A stretch of 64,000 bases of DNA from Siphonodentalium dalli (Eukaryota > Mollusca > Scaphopoda > Gadilida > Siphonodentaliidae), in NCBI GenBank assembly GCA_032622095.1, contig CP136063.1:71653980-71717979 (forward strand), in the 5' to 3' direction. Position 1 is the stretch's first letter; the number at the start of each line of letters is the position of its first letter. Shown in pieces: positions 21,871 to 32,851 of this stretch. The notes under the pieces are model-generated. The model saw nothing but the letters and a program-made list of their open reading frames with translations, was not told the DNA's origin and did not search any database. Position numbers and translations under genes: made by a program.

Positions 21871-23226
21871 TTAAACGTTATACGTACTGTCTCTGTCAAA
21901 AACGTACATACATCTGTATTTTATACGGTGATATAACATTTCACTTTTTATAACGGACGCTGAAATAAAAAAGTTATTTGTTGAATAATGCATATCTGAG
22001 CATATAATATTAATATAGACGGAATAATTTTTGCATAAATCAATTAGGCCACCACACGAATCAATCCCGACAGCATGCTGCTTCAAGAAAGAAATGTCTT
22101 TCCGCAAGGAAAACAACTGTGAGTCTCTTTGGTTATGTGTACCATATCTATGTTCCATTCGAATGTCTGCAAAACTTGGTTTCCTGTAACTATGCCATGA
22201 TGAATCGTATTGCTGATGTTGCGTGTGACTGACCATTCTCCGCTGCCTGGGTGTAAAACTTCGTTGGTAGCCGTAATTCTGCCTTTCCCGTGGTCTCACT
22301 ATCTGAATATCCTGCCAGTCCTTGTCAAGAATCTGATGTGAGTATTTAATACTCTTTGCAAGAAGTTTGGTTCCAATTATACTCGGATGCCAGTTATCGC
22401 GGTATAATTCGCTGCGGACTTCTCTGTGCGAATTTACGAATTGCTTTGTATTGTCAATATAAGTATACCCACATTGCAAGCATAAATCGTGATACTTTCG
22501 ATTCGTATGTTCTACCATGCGGTTAATTGAGTCGGAATGCTTGGTAGGGAGAACAGAGGAGAAGCAAATATCTGCTAGTGGTAGTTTTCTCTTTATTTCT
22601 GCACACAGGTCATCCAATTCTTTATCACTTGTCTCTATACCATGCCTACAACTGTTAATTCCGACATGGATGGTAACTTTACGTACATTATTGTACCTTG
22701 TCGTGTTGTCGTCCTCCAACCACCGCAGAAGACCTTCCAACCTTTGGCCGGGTATAACAACACATTGTACTTCCTCGTTCCTAACAGACAGCTTATGAGG
22801 GATTAGGTTCCTTATAACAGAATCTCCGAGAATCAAATGCACTGAAGTTTCACTGACCACTTGCTCTCGTTCGGTGTCGACATCGTTTCCATTTTCGTAC
22901 TTGCACATTTCTTCTATTTCTTCCCCATTTTCAAATGGAATTGACTCCAATGATAGATTCTGATCCTCAAAGCAACCGAATCTGTTTGATGTAGTAATTT
23001 GGATATCAGAAATACAATTTAAACCATTTTCGATTTCCCGCGATGTTGCCGTGTCAGATTTTAATTCGTCGCCCCAAGAGCCACCAGTTTCATGCATTGA
23101 AGTAGATGAATCGTCTCCTCCAATAAGAGGTTTAATTTGAACATCGATCTTTTCCGACAATTGATCCTTCATACTGGTGACCATTTTCTTCAGTTTTATG
23201 TTTTCCGTTTTCAACCCATCACTGTC
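21871..23226 (-). CDS. LINE ORF1, SGNH esterase part
   Basis: The 447-codon frame (Met at 23214; sequence in frame to about 23226) encodes an SGNH/GDSL hydrolase domain after a charged N-terminal stretch. Catalytic blocks are complete: LILGDSVIRNL with Ser132, PGQ with Gly156, HVGINS with Asn187, and RDNWHP with Asp273 and His276. Esterase domains of this kind occur in ORF1 proteins of CR1/L2-type LINEs and may act on lipids or membranes; their role is uncertain. The frame immediately upstream reads ELESDSDGLKTENIKLKK, which joins the preceding ORF after one base shift. A single larger ORF1 of about 780 residues was therefore probably split. Confidence 0.82.
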   Translation of the reverse strand, partial: DSDGLKTENIKLKKMVTSMKDQLSEKIDVQIKPLIGGDDSSTSMHETGGSWGDELKSDTATSREIENGLNCISDIQITTSNRFGCFEDQNLSLESIPFENGEEIEEMCKYENGNDVDTEREQVVSETSVHLILGDSVIRNLIPHKLSVRNEEVQCVVIPGQRLEGLLRWLEDDNTTRYNNVRKVTIHVGINSCRHGIETSDKELDDLCAEIKRKLPLADICFSSVLPTKHSDSINRMVEHTNRKYHDLCLQCGYTYIDNTKQFVNSHREVRSELYRDNWHPSIIGTKLLAKSIKYSHQILDKDWQDIQIVRPRERQNYGYQRSFTPRQRRMVSHTQHQQYDSSWHSYRKPSFADIRMEHRYGTHNQRDSQLFSLRKDISFLKQHAVGIDSCGGLIDLCKNYSVYINIICSDMHYSTNNFFISASVIKSEMLYHRIKYRCMYVFDRDSTYNV

Positions 23227-23231
23227 ACTTT

Positions 23232-24110
23232 CTAGTTCCGAATTTTATTTTTGAATTCTTCGGCTTGCTGGATGAGAAGGTTCTTAATGTCCGCTATTGC
23301 ATCATTCGTATATTCGTGTTCCTCTCTCTGATCAAGTTTGTTTTCTTCAATTGTGATCTGCAACTCATCTACGGACGACTTCAGTGTCGACGTTGAAATG
23401 TAGTCGCCTTTCGTGACACTACTGACTTTTTTCTTCAGTCCAAATCTAATGGGTCCCATAGAACGTTTTGGGGTATTGAATGTTACAGTTTTATTTGGAT
23501 CCCATTCAATAGGTTGCAGATGTTTTCTACCCGTTTCATGAATAAATGGAACACAAGTTTTAGCATGCACGTTGCTATTTCCTCTAAAGGCCGGACATTT
23601 TCCTTTGACAAATACTTCACTAAGAATATCCACATTGAAGCCTAGTTGATAAATGTCGGGAAGCATATTTGTCAACCACCATGTAATATTTTGTTTAGGT
23701 CCCTGCAGCATGATTTTATTCTGGGTTCTAAATGCATGTATGGTAACTTTACACGATTTGGTTCTTGTCGGTACATTCAATATGTCCTCCACTTCAACAT
23801 TTTGATTGTCACAAACTATTCGCCACACAGCGCCGTTCTTTTCTGTTGACTTACCATCGTCCCAATATTTAGCTGTGAGTCCTTTCCTGTATGATTCAAA
23901 TCTCATCGTATCCATTTCAAATGTTATGCATCTTCCCTTAATTTTCACCTCGACATTTTCAAAATGTCCAACCATTCCTTCTTGTTTTTTCTTTACCACT
24001 TTGTCTATATTTAATGAATATCGCCTCACTTCTTGGTTATTGTTCGTTTCGACGTCCCTGTCTATATTCCCGAAGTCTCCTTTATCTCCCTTTAAATCGC
24101 TGGTTGCCAT
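23232..24110 (-). CDS. LINE ORF1, N-terminal part
   Basis: The frame is open from 24239. I prefer Met44 (MATSDLKGDKGDFG, codon at 24110-24108) as the start, because the upstream residues are hydrophobic and less LINE-like. The protein of about 292 residues is basic and shows no domain I can name with confidence. It has a KSCKVTIHAFRTQNKIMLQG segment that might be a beta-rich nucleic-acid-binding fold, then a charged C-terminus predicted to form a helix (QQAEEFKNKIRN). It ends at 23232, about 6 bp before the next frame resumes, consistent with one indel inside ORF1. The role in RNA binding is inferred from position only. Confidence 0.7.
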   Translation of the reverse strand: MATSDLKGDKGDFGNIDRDVETNNNQEVRRYSLNIDKVVKKKQEGMVGHFENVEVKIKGRCITFEMDTMRFESYRKGLTAKYWDDGKSTEKNGAVWRIVCDNQNVEVEDILNVPTRTKSCKVTIHAFRTQNKIMLQGPKQNITWWLTNMLPDIYQLGFNVDILSEVFVKGKCPAFRGNSNVHAKTCVPFIHETGRKHLQPIEWDPNKTVTFNTPKRSMGPIRFGLKKKVSSVTKGDYISTSTLKSSVDELQITIEENKLDQREEHEYTNDAIADIKNLLIQQAEEFKNKIRN

Positions 24111-24290
24111 CTTGCCAATATCTCCGATGACCACGTCCAGTAAATAAATTAGAAATAAGTATACATATTTCGTATCACGACAATGGGTGATGAAATTCTC
24201 TTCCCGGAGAGCGATTTCGGTTTGCGTCCTGCACGTCACGCGATTACGTCATATGTTTAAATGAGGCTCCTTAATTACTATTTCTTTGGC

Positions 24291-25345
24291 TTGGGGGGGG
24301 GGGGTAAACTATTTTATTCGAGTCGATGAACCCACCCATCAAAGCTGAGAGTGATCAGATATCGATTTTTGAAGTTTGTTATTTCAATTATTTGTGGCCC
24401 AGAAACACGCCGTCAAAAGGATGGTCTCGGTCACAATTGCAGATGAAGATGGATAACTCTAAAAACAATTGGTAATACGGCCAAATTTCGTGAATACTCA
24501 AGTGATAAGACGGCAATATTTCGTTTAACAAAATGTTGATAAATAACACGTTTTGGGACATCTGATACCATAGTTGACAGTGGTTAGCATTATTTTGTTG
24601 CAATTAATCGATTCTGATAACTAAAGCGTATTTTGAAGAAAACAAAATTGTTGTATCTCGATGATATGGAGACCCGCTGATTGGATTGAGTACCTTTAAC
24701 CGACAGTTGACTCATGGCAAGGTTGGGCCTGCCACCCGCTTATTTTGCAAACTAGCTGGCGACTTTCTGAATTTTGATAGGCGTAACACAGGTTATTAAA
24801 TAAACATAGGAATTTTAAGGCAGTGTAATTCATCGAAAGTGGTGCAACTTAATGCATATTGTGTTGTGTTTATATTTGGTTAATTTCACGATATGGTCAG
24901 TTTTAACCATGTATCCTGCCAAATATTAGCCCTAGTATTACCCGCATAGAACCGATCAATTGGGAGAGAACCGACTCAATTAGGAGAGAACCCAAACAAA
25001 TATCAAAATTATGACTCGCACAATGTAATTTTCGTTATTATTAAGCTCATTTGGGGCCACCAATTGTGAGGGGAATGGAAAATTTTATCGAATTATCAGC
25101 TAGATGGCTCAAAAAATGCGTTTTAACTGTCAAAAACTGGCGAAAATTCATAATGTCGATCATAAATCAGTCAAGAACTATCACAAACCGGCGATAGAAC
25201 GACTTCCAATGTATAACAGTTCCTACACAGTGATATATAGGGAGAAAATATTTATACTTACATTATATACCGAATTAAACGTGGCCTCGTGTAGCAGGCA
25301 TTGACATACATGTATAATTGACCTTTAAAATCCTAATGTTTGAAG
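24291..25345. other. Intron 4 remainder of copy A
   Basis: I see no gene or recognisable repeat here beyond a poly-G run at 24292-24304 and a stretch near 24950-24995 with a repeated GGAGAGAACC phrase. The sequence leads directly to the exon 5 acceptor. Confidence 0.6.
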
Positions 25346-25422
25346 GTTTTGTGTCAGTTGTGGAGTATCCAGTTTATGCGGCGACTAAAGGAGGCGTTCT
25401 TGGATATACACGGTCTCTAGCC
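25346..25422 (+). CDS. HPGD-like dehydrogenase copy A, exon 5 (active-site exon)
   Basis: The exon supplies the catalytic YxxxK motif, as YAATK (Tyr150, Lys154), followed by GGVLGYTRSLA. Two acceptors are possible: TTTGAAG (exon from 25346) or GTGTCAG (from 25358). I choose the first. It completes the split codon as Gly140 and gives SSVAGFVSVVEYPVYAATK, which restores the 13-residue spacing between catalytic Ser and Tyr seen in human HPGD. The second would be four residues short. The exon has 77 bases and ends in phase 0 with donor GTAAGT. It is separated from exon 4 by the LINE insertion. Confidence 0.85.
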
Positions 25423-25900
25423 GTAAGTATATTATGATGTTCTCGGTGTAATCGTGGGTCTGGTCGATGAGAAAGGTTCGTGCCTTAAAATGGTTGTCAG
25501 TTATATATATTTGAAGCAATGCACACCCATACTGAGTCCGTGGCACTGCGTGCTTCCATAATTGTGCAGATCCGTTGTCCAGAGGTAGCCTAAACACAGC
25601 GTTATGAGTTCACAGCGCGTCGCGTGTCTATTGCGAATCTCCACACAGTATAGTGGTTTGGTCGCGTTGGGAGACGTGCAATTGTCGTATTGTTCGCTAT
25701 TTCAAATCGCCTGTAAAGGCTGCATCCGGTTCTTTGGCTGGTTTGTACAAATGACTGGGGTAATATTGTAATGATTAAAAGGGTTTTAGAGCAAGTTATT
25801 GGTTAATCTCTTATAAAACTGTCATTATTATATAAATATAATACAGAGCTGTGCGTTCCCGGGGATGTGTGTCCCAAAAACTAAAAGTTTCAACCTTGTA
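25423..25900. other. Intron 5 of copy A, left part
   Basis: No gene or repeat was recognised here. The right part of the intron holds a full MITE (25901-26113) and about 185 bp of plain sequence before the exon 6 acceptor. Confidence 0.6.
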
Positions 25901-26113
25901 CAGTAATGCCCTAAATAATTGACTCCTTAACCACAGCAGATTTATGGGTAATTTTTCAGGATTTATTCGGAAATATGGCTTGTTGCCATTCATCTGAAAG
26001 CTCTCACTGAGAGCTTTCCGGTGAATGACAACAAGCCATATTTCCGACTAAATCCTAAAAAATTATCCATAATTCTGCTGTGATTAAGGAGTCGATTATT
26101 TAGGGCATTACTG
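25901..26113. mobile_element. Foldback MITE, Tc1/mariner-like ends, full copy
   Basis: CAGTAATGCCCTAAATAATT on the left and ATTATTTAGGGCATTACTG on the right are inverted, with TA at 25899-25900 and 26114-26115. The centre is AAGCTCTCACTGAGAGCTTT. It is the same family as 6490-6699, and the arms here are nearly complete. Confidence 0.92.
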
Positions 26114-26298
26114 TATCTTGATAGTTTTTTTCTGAAGCCTCGCTCTCCAGCTGGCTGGGAAGTCAATTAACAACAACAATGTCAACCTATTTGTTCATGC
26201 ACTTGTTGGTGGCAGTAGTTTTACACACTTTTGTAAATATTTATATCATTTGTCATGAATCCATGCACATCGGAAGCCTTGAGTCACTTTAATTTCAG

Positions 26299-26428
26299 CT
26301 GAGACCTGACATGAAGAAGCATAACATCAGACTACATGTGATCTGTCCATGGCTCGTTGCTACCGAGTTAGGACTTGAGCACAGTAAAGATCTGGCACCA
26401 GATAGCAGCACCCGGAAGATTAACTCGC
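26299..26428 (+). CDS. HPGD-like dehydrogenase copy A, exon 6 (3-prime end uncertain)
   Basis: After the acceptor AATTTCAG the frame enters in phase 0 and reads LRPDMKKHNIRLHVICPW and then LVATELGLEHSKDLAPDSS. This matches the helix and substrate-loop region of HPGD (human RLNAICPGFVNT). The conserved PG after the sixth strand is PW here (Trp183), an unusual change at a normally invariant Gly. The frame stays open into the minisatellite that begins at about 26429. Candidate donors occur at CGC|GTGGTG and later at AG|GTTAGT inside the first repeat unit. The last exon, about 55 residues in the family, was not found before the next copy. The gene is therefore 3-prime incomplete, or its end lies outside the window. 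Confidence 0.8.
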
Positions 26429-29400
26429 GTGGTGGTACGGCTAGGTTAGTAACGCTATCAATATATAGACAAGTATGATGGTGACCGTAAGGCTAGGTTA
26501 GTAACGCTATCAATATATAGACAACTATGGGGGTATGGTGACTGGTGAGGTTAGTAACGCTATAAATATATAGACAAGTACGGGTAATGACGAGGTTAGT
26601 AACGCTATCAATATATAGACAAGTATGATGGTACCGTAAGGCTAGGTTAGTAACGCTATCAATATATAGACAACTATGGGGGTATGGTGACTGGTGAGGT
26701 TAGTAACGCTATAAATATATAGACAAGTACGGGTAATGACGAGGTTAGTAATGCTATCAATATATAGACAAGTACGGGGGTATGTTGTAGTTAGTAACGC
26801 TATCAATATATAGACAAGTGTGGGGGTATGGCGAGGTTAGTAATGCTATCAATATATAGACAAGTACGGGAGTATGGTGAGGTTATTAACGCTATCAATA
26901 TATAGCCAAGTACGGGGTATGTCGGGGTTAGTAACGCTATCAATATATAGACAAGTACGGGGTGTGTCGAGGTTAGTAATGCTATCAATATATAGACAAG
27001 TACGGGAGTATGGTGAGGTTATTAACGCTATCAATATATAGCCAAGTACGGGGTATGGTGAGGTTAGTAACTCTATCAATATATAGACAAGTACGGGGGT
27101 ATGGTAAGGTTAGCAACGCTATCAATATACATGTATAGACAGGTACGGGGTATGGTGAGGTTAGTAACGCTATCAATATATATACAAGTACGGGGTATGT
27201 CGAGGTTAGTAATGCTATCAATACAGACAAGTACGGGGTATGGTGGGGTTAGTAACGCTATCAATATAGGCAAGTACGGGGAATGGTGAGGTTAGTAACA
27301 ATATCAGTAGGAAAGTACGGTGGGATATATGGTGAGGTTAGTAACGCTATCAATATATAGGCAAGTACGGGGTATATATGGTGGGGCTAGTAACGCTATC
27401 AATATATAGACAAGTACGGGGGTATGGTAAGGTTAGTAACGCTATCAATATACATGTATAGATAGGTACGGGGTATGGTGAGGTTAGTAACGCTATCAAT
27501 ATATAGACAAGTACGGGGTATGTCGAGGTTAGTAACGCTATCAATATAGGCAAGTACGGGGCATGGTGAGGTTAGTAACAATATCAGTAGAAAAGTACGG
27601 TGGTATATATGGTGGGGTTAGTAACGTTATCAATATGCAAGTACGGGGTATAAATGGTGGGGTTAGTAACGCTATCAATATATAGACAAGTACGGAGGTA
27701 TAGTGATGTTAGTATAGCTTTCAATACATAGGTTGTTTGGTGGGTTAGTAACGCTATCAACGGGCACGTGCGGGGTATGCTGATGTTAGTAACGCTATCA
27801 ATAGGAAAGTACGGGGGTATGGTGAGGTTAGTAACGCTGTCGATATGAAAGTACATGTACGGTGATATGGTGAGGTTAGTAACGATATCAATATAGGCAA
27901 GTACGGAGTATGGTGAGGTTAGTAACGATATCAAAGTATGGGGATATGGTGACGTTAATAACGCTATCAATAGGCAAGTATGGGGATATAAGGTGAGGTT
28001 AGTAACGCTATCAATATATATATATAAGTATGGTGGTATGGTGAGGTAAGTAACGCTATCCATATGAAAGTATGGGGGTATGACGAGGTTAGTAATGCTA
28101 TACATCTATATATAGCAAAGTAAGGGGTATGGAGAGGTTAGTAACGCTATCAATAGGCAAGTACGGTGTATGGTGAGGTTAGCAACGCTATCAATAGGCA
28201 AGTACGGGGTATGGAGATGTTAGTAACGCTATCAATAGGCAAGTATGGGGGTATGGTGATGTTAGTAACGCTATCAATAGGCAAGTACGGGGGTATGATG
28301 AGGTTAGTAACGCTATCAATAGGCAAGTATGGGCGTCTGATGAGGTAAATAACGCTATCCATATGCAAGTATGGGGTATGGTGAGGTTAGTAACGCTATC
28401 AGTATGCAAGTACGGTGTATGATGAGGTTAGTAACGCTATCAATAGGCAAGTATGGGGTATGGTGAGGTTAGTGACGCTATCAATAGGCAAGTACGGTGT
28501 ATGGTGAGGTTAGTAACGCTATCAATGGGCCAGTACGGGGTATGGTGAGGTTAGTAACGCTATATCAATAGGCAAGTACGGGGTATGGAGAGGTTAGTAA
28601 CGCTATCAATAGGCAAGTATGGGGGTATGGTGAGGTTAGTAACGCTGTCAATAGGCAAGTACGGTGTATGATGAGGTTAGTAGCTCTATCAATAGGCAAG
28701 TACGGTGTATGGTGAGGTTAGTAACGCTATCAATAGGCAAGTACGGGGTATGGTGAGGTTAGTAACGCTATATCAATAGGCAAGTACGGGGTATGGAGAG
28801 GTTAGTAACGCTATCAATAGGCAAGTACGGGGTATGGAGAGGTTAGTAACGCTATATCAATAGGCAAGTATGGGGTATGGATAGGTTAGTAACGCTATAT
28901 CAATAGGCAAGTACGGGGTATGGAGAGGTTAGTAACGCTATATCAATAGGCAAGTACGGGTATGGAGAGGTTAGTAACGCTATATCAATAGGCAAGTACG
29001 GGGTATGGTGAGGTTAGTAACGCTATATCAATAGGCAAGTCTGGGTATGGAGAGGTTAGTAACGCTATCAATAGGCAAGTGCGGGGTATGGAGATGTTAG
29101 TAACGCTATCAATAGGCAAGTACTGGGTATGGAGAGGTTAGTAACGCTATATAAATAGGCAAGTACGGGGATGGAGAGGTTAGTAACGCTACCAATAGGC
29201 AAGTACGGGTATGGAGAGGTTAGTAACGCTATCAATAGGCAAGTACGGGGTATGGTCAGGTTAGTAACGCTATCAATGGGCAAGTATGGGGGTATGGTCA
29301 GGTTAGTAACGCTATCAATAGGCAAGTATGTGGGTATGATGAGGTAAGTAACGCTATTCATATGCAAGTATGGGGTATGATGATGTTGGTAACGCTATAT

Positions 29401-30117
29401 CAATAGGCAAGTACGGGGGTATGCTGAGGTTAGTAACGATATCAATAGGAAAGTACGGGGGTATGATGAGGTTTGTAACGCTATTAATAGGAAAGTACGT
29501 GTACGGTGGTATGGTGAGGTTAGTAACGATATCAATATAGGCAAGTACGGAGTATGGTGATGTTAGTAACGATATCAATAGGCAAGTATGGGGATATGGT
29601 AACGTTAATAACGCTATCAGTATAGGCAAGTATGGGGATATATGGTGAGGTTAGTAACGCTATCAATATATATAGGCAAGTACGGGGTATATATGGTGGG
29701 GCTAGTAGCGCTATCAATATATATACAAGTATGGTGGTATGGTGAGGTAAGTAACGCTATCCATATGCGAGTATGGGGGTATGATGAGGTTAGTAATGCT
29801 ATACATCTATATATAGCAAAGTAAGGGGAATGGAGAGGTTAGTAACGCTATCAATAGGCAAGTGCGGTGTATGATGAGGTTAGTAACGCTATCAATAGGC
29901 AAGTACGGGGTATGATGAGGTTAGTAACGCTATCAATAGGCAAGTACGGGGTATGGAGAGGTTAGTAACGATATCGATAGGCAAGTATGGGGGTATGATG
30001 AGGTTAGTAACGCTATCAATAGACAAGTACGGTGGTATGCTGTGTTTAGTACCACTGACGATATGCAAGTACGGGGGAATGATGAGGTTAGTGACGCTAT
30101 TAATCGGCAAGTACGGG
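26429..30117. repeat. Minisatellite array, units 41 and 45 bp (block 2)
   Basis: This is the same satellite as block 1. Near the gene the unit is about 45 bp, with CAATATATAGACAAGTACG. Farther right it is 41 bp, with CAATAGGCAAGTACGG. Around 28550-29050 some units carry an extra TA (CTATATCAATAGG). In total about 85 units are present. The 240 bp higher-order block seen in block 1 recurs near 27880-28130 and 29547-29826. The array begins directly after exon 6 and ends at the same degenerate junction as block 1. It thus sits between copy A and the duplicated block that precedes copy B. Confidence 0.95.
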
Positions 30118-32851
30118 GTATGGCAAATGGATGCTATTAAGAAATTGTACCGTTATTTTGTCTATAAAGTTGTCATTTCACGTCCTTTTGGCTAATATGA
30201 ACGACTGGAGAAGCCATTATGTCTGTAATCATTTGATATCATGCATGTACAGTAATGCCCTAAATAATCGACTCACTGAGAGCTTTCCGATGAATGGCAA
30301 CAAGCCATATTTCCGACTAAATCATGACAAATTACCAATAATTCTGCTGTGGTTAAGGAGTCGATTATTTGGGGCATTACTGTATATTGTGACTCATGGT
30401 TGAGATGGTTATTCCTGTCGTTTTGTAAATAACAGTGCCACCATTATTTAAATATTTAATAATACTCGGTGTGGAATCACGTGGTTTAAATGTTGGTGAG
30501 TACAAGGCATTCATAATGTGCATATTACAAAAACATAATATACGAGGAACTGACACAAAACATAGCAGTTTGACTGTTACGAGCATATCCTAGTATATCT
30601 TTTAAACAATTATGATACCTTATTTGTTCGGAAATACTTAGTGGTTTTCCATAACATTCTGGCCAAAGTTATCCGGTCGGAGGTTCGTGGAATACACCAG
30701 TCCATACATATTGGAGAATCCTTCGACTGACAACTTTGGTCAGAATGTTAGAGCAAACAAATGTGAATTTGGACATAAATGAGGTATCAGCTTGTTGGAA
30801 AAATAGTATAGCATCTGCTCGTGGATGTCAAAATAATATGTAAATATCTTAGTTTATTACCTTTTTTCCTCGCTTCTGGTTGCGTTTGAGATCGTCTGGG
30901 CCATTTTGAATGCGTGATACTCATCAACTCGAAACCACGTGATTCCCCACCGTGAAATATATATGTTCTTGCATGTTTCATACTACCGCAATAAAATGGC
31001 AACTTTAGAAAACATAACGGTGCACATATTATCTTAAAAGAATTATTCTGTCAAAAAAAATAGTTTTGTTCTCTTCATAATACTAATTATATATATTTAA
31101 AATGGCCGTTTCGCCAAGATAATTCAAAATCCAGTAGATAATATTTTCAGGAAGATATGCCGGGGTGGGTGGGTGGTCCGAGGGGCAAAAATCACGTTTT
31201 TTACAACGTCATGATTTTTTTTACTAAAGACCTTTTGTGCCCATATTTGATATTTGTAACAGTTTAAAACATATTACAAGAATTTTTAACTGCAAAAACA
31301 CCATATTTATGTTACTGTGACCTCATATGGGACTCAGCGGAGATGACATTAAGCTATGGCATGTTGAATATGGGACGGTGGGGTGAAAAATTTCCTTCCC
31401 AACAGCCTTCGGAAGAAGCTTCGAGAAATCTAAAACTGAATTAAATTAACTTGTCCTGATGTAACTAAAGCCTAGACCATTGTGTGAATGGAAAAGAGCG
31501 AGCAACTGTCTCAAACATTAACGTGACTATCAATGGCTAGAAAATAACTGTCATCAGTGCATCAGCCAATCAGTGAATTATTTGTATGTCTATCAACTCA
31601 GATGATCTCTCACAAGACCTAAAGTATCCAAATCTGGTACAGTGGTGTGACTGCTTGTCATCTATATATTTAAACGAGTAGGGTCTGACCTGATTTTTCT
31701 CTCAGACCCTCTAGACCGAGTTCAACCAAATTTGGTGTGGTGACGCGAGGTACCCTTGCAGATGTTATAATGGTGTTAGTTTTTCAAAATTTTGAAATAA
31801 AAAAAATAAATAAAATTTGCTTTGTTAAATTGAGCAAGGAGTTCAATCTAAAAAAAATTAATTTAAAACAGCGTACAAAGGCGCCACCGCTGAATAAAGG
31901 CTGTGTCTAAGATCAAAATGTGTGTTCGAATTCCCACAAAGAGGCCACAGTTCTCTCCGGCGCTGAATATAGGCGCCAAAGGCAGCCTGTTTCATCTAGT
32001 TTTGTATAATAGAGGTTTCTCCAGTAGATTAACAAAAGTGGTGTGGAATATGTTAGATAATGGTTTGGTTGACAGACTAATCAGGAAATAGTTAGAAATT
32101 ATGGAATTGTGTGAATCCTGCCAATGACCAAGGTTTACAGATGATCAGCAATTTATAAAACATTTGTTTTCAATTAAAACAGCTTCTGAAACAGGCTAAA
32201 CTGTAAATTTGAACTAAATGAGATCATTTCCCAGTCATATGAGTGATATCAGTAGATTTTTATGCGGTTTTAGACCAATTAAATTTAGTGAAATTTGGGG
32301 GGGGGGGTGTAAAAAAATTAGGAGTAAAAAATGTGTTGTTTTTTTTTTGCAGGTTTGTGGGGGGTGGGTCCCCAAAAATTCCAGATACAAAAATAACGGC
32401 GTAACTTCCAGCAATTTTTTTACCCTACCCCCTGATCTCTCCGATTAATGTCTTTATACGATAAATAAATGATGATAAAAACTGGATGAATGTGCTGATT
32501 ATGAACTGGATTTGCTAGAATATTAGAATATATATATGAATAATGATGACTAAAGTGTATTTTGAAACGATAAAAGTGAAGGGAAATGAGATAATTAATC
32601 CACAGTGGTATTATTTATAATTTCTATCGGCTATGGTGCTATCGGAATGGGACTTGGGTCATTTTAATCACAATCGGAAGGGCTTTCCGACAGTGTCAGG
32701 ACCCTCCAACATCATAGCAAATTAGCAGGATCACTTAACCAGGGGCATGTACGCGATTCTGACAATAATAAAACAAAGACAGTTGTCGAATTTAGCGCAT
32801 TAGATCGGTCCCTCCCAATTGGAGCAACCGCCCGATTCGTATATATAACAA
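30118..32851. other. Paralogous upstream block of copy B, left part
   Basis: This is homologous to 6358-9635 with only scattered differences. It lacks the 0.4 kb segment found at 8926-9320 and ends exactly where the Helitron-like array begins. No gene was recognised. Confidence 0.85.
30250..30382. mobile_element. Foldback MITE with most of the left arm deleted
   Basis: It begins CAGTAATGCCCTAAATAATC and then jumps from GACTC to ACTGAGAGCTTTCCGATG, losing most of the left arm. The right arm is complete and ends GGGGCATTACTG. TA flanks both sides (30248-30249 and 30383-30384). It occupies the same position as 6490-6699 in the paralogous block, so the deletion postdates the duplication. Confidence 0.9.

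Larger units (their letters stand above)
18156..24290 (-). mobile_element. Near full-length LINE in intron 4 of copy A, antisense to the gene
   Basis: On the minus strand the order is 5-prime leader, ORF1 (24110-21871, one frameshift), then ORF2 with APE endonuclease, reverse transcriptase and C-terminal zinc knuckle (21800-18342). It ends in a simple tail that reads GATAA four times on the plus strand (18156-18175). An SGNH esterase domain in ORF1 with APE-RT in ORF2 is known from CR1/L2-type LINEs. The exact clade is not established. Inactivating changes are few: one frameshift in ORF1, one at the EN/RT junction, one near the ORF2 end and one TAA near 18522. This suggests fairly recent insertion. 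The 5-prime boundary near 24290 is approximate; no target duplication was found. Confidence 0.88.

Noticed and set aside
25358-25422. Exon 5 beginning after GTGTCAG
   Set aside because: The phase would also fit, but it shortens the Ser-to-Tyr spacing by four residues relative to HPGD. The acceptor at 25345/25346 restores the family length.
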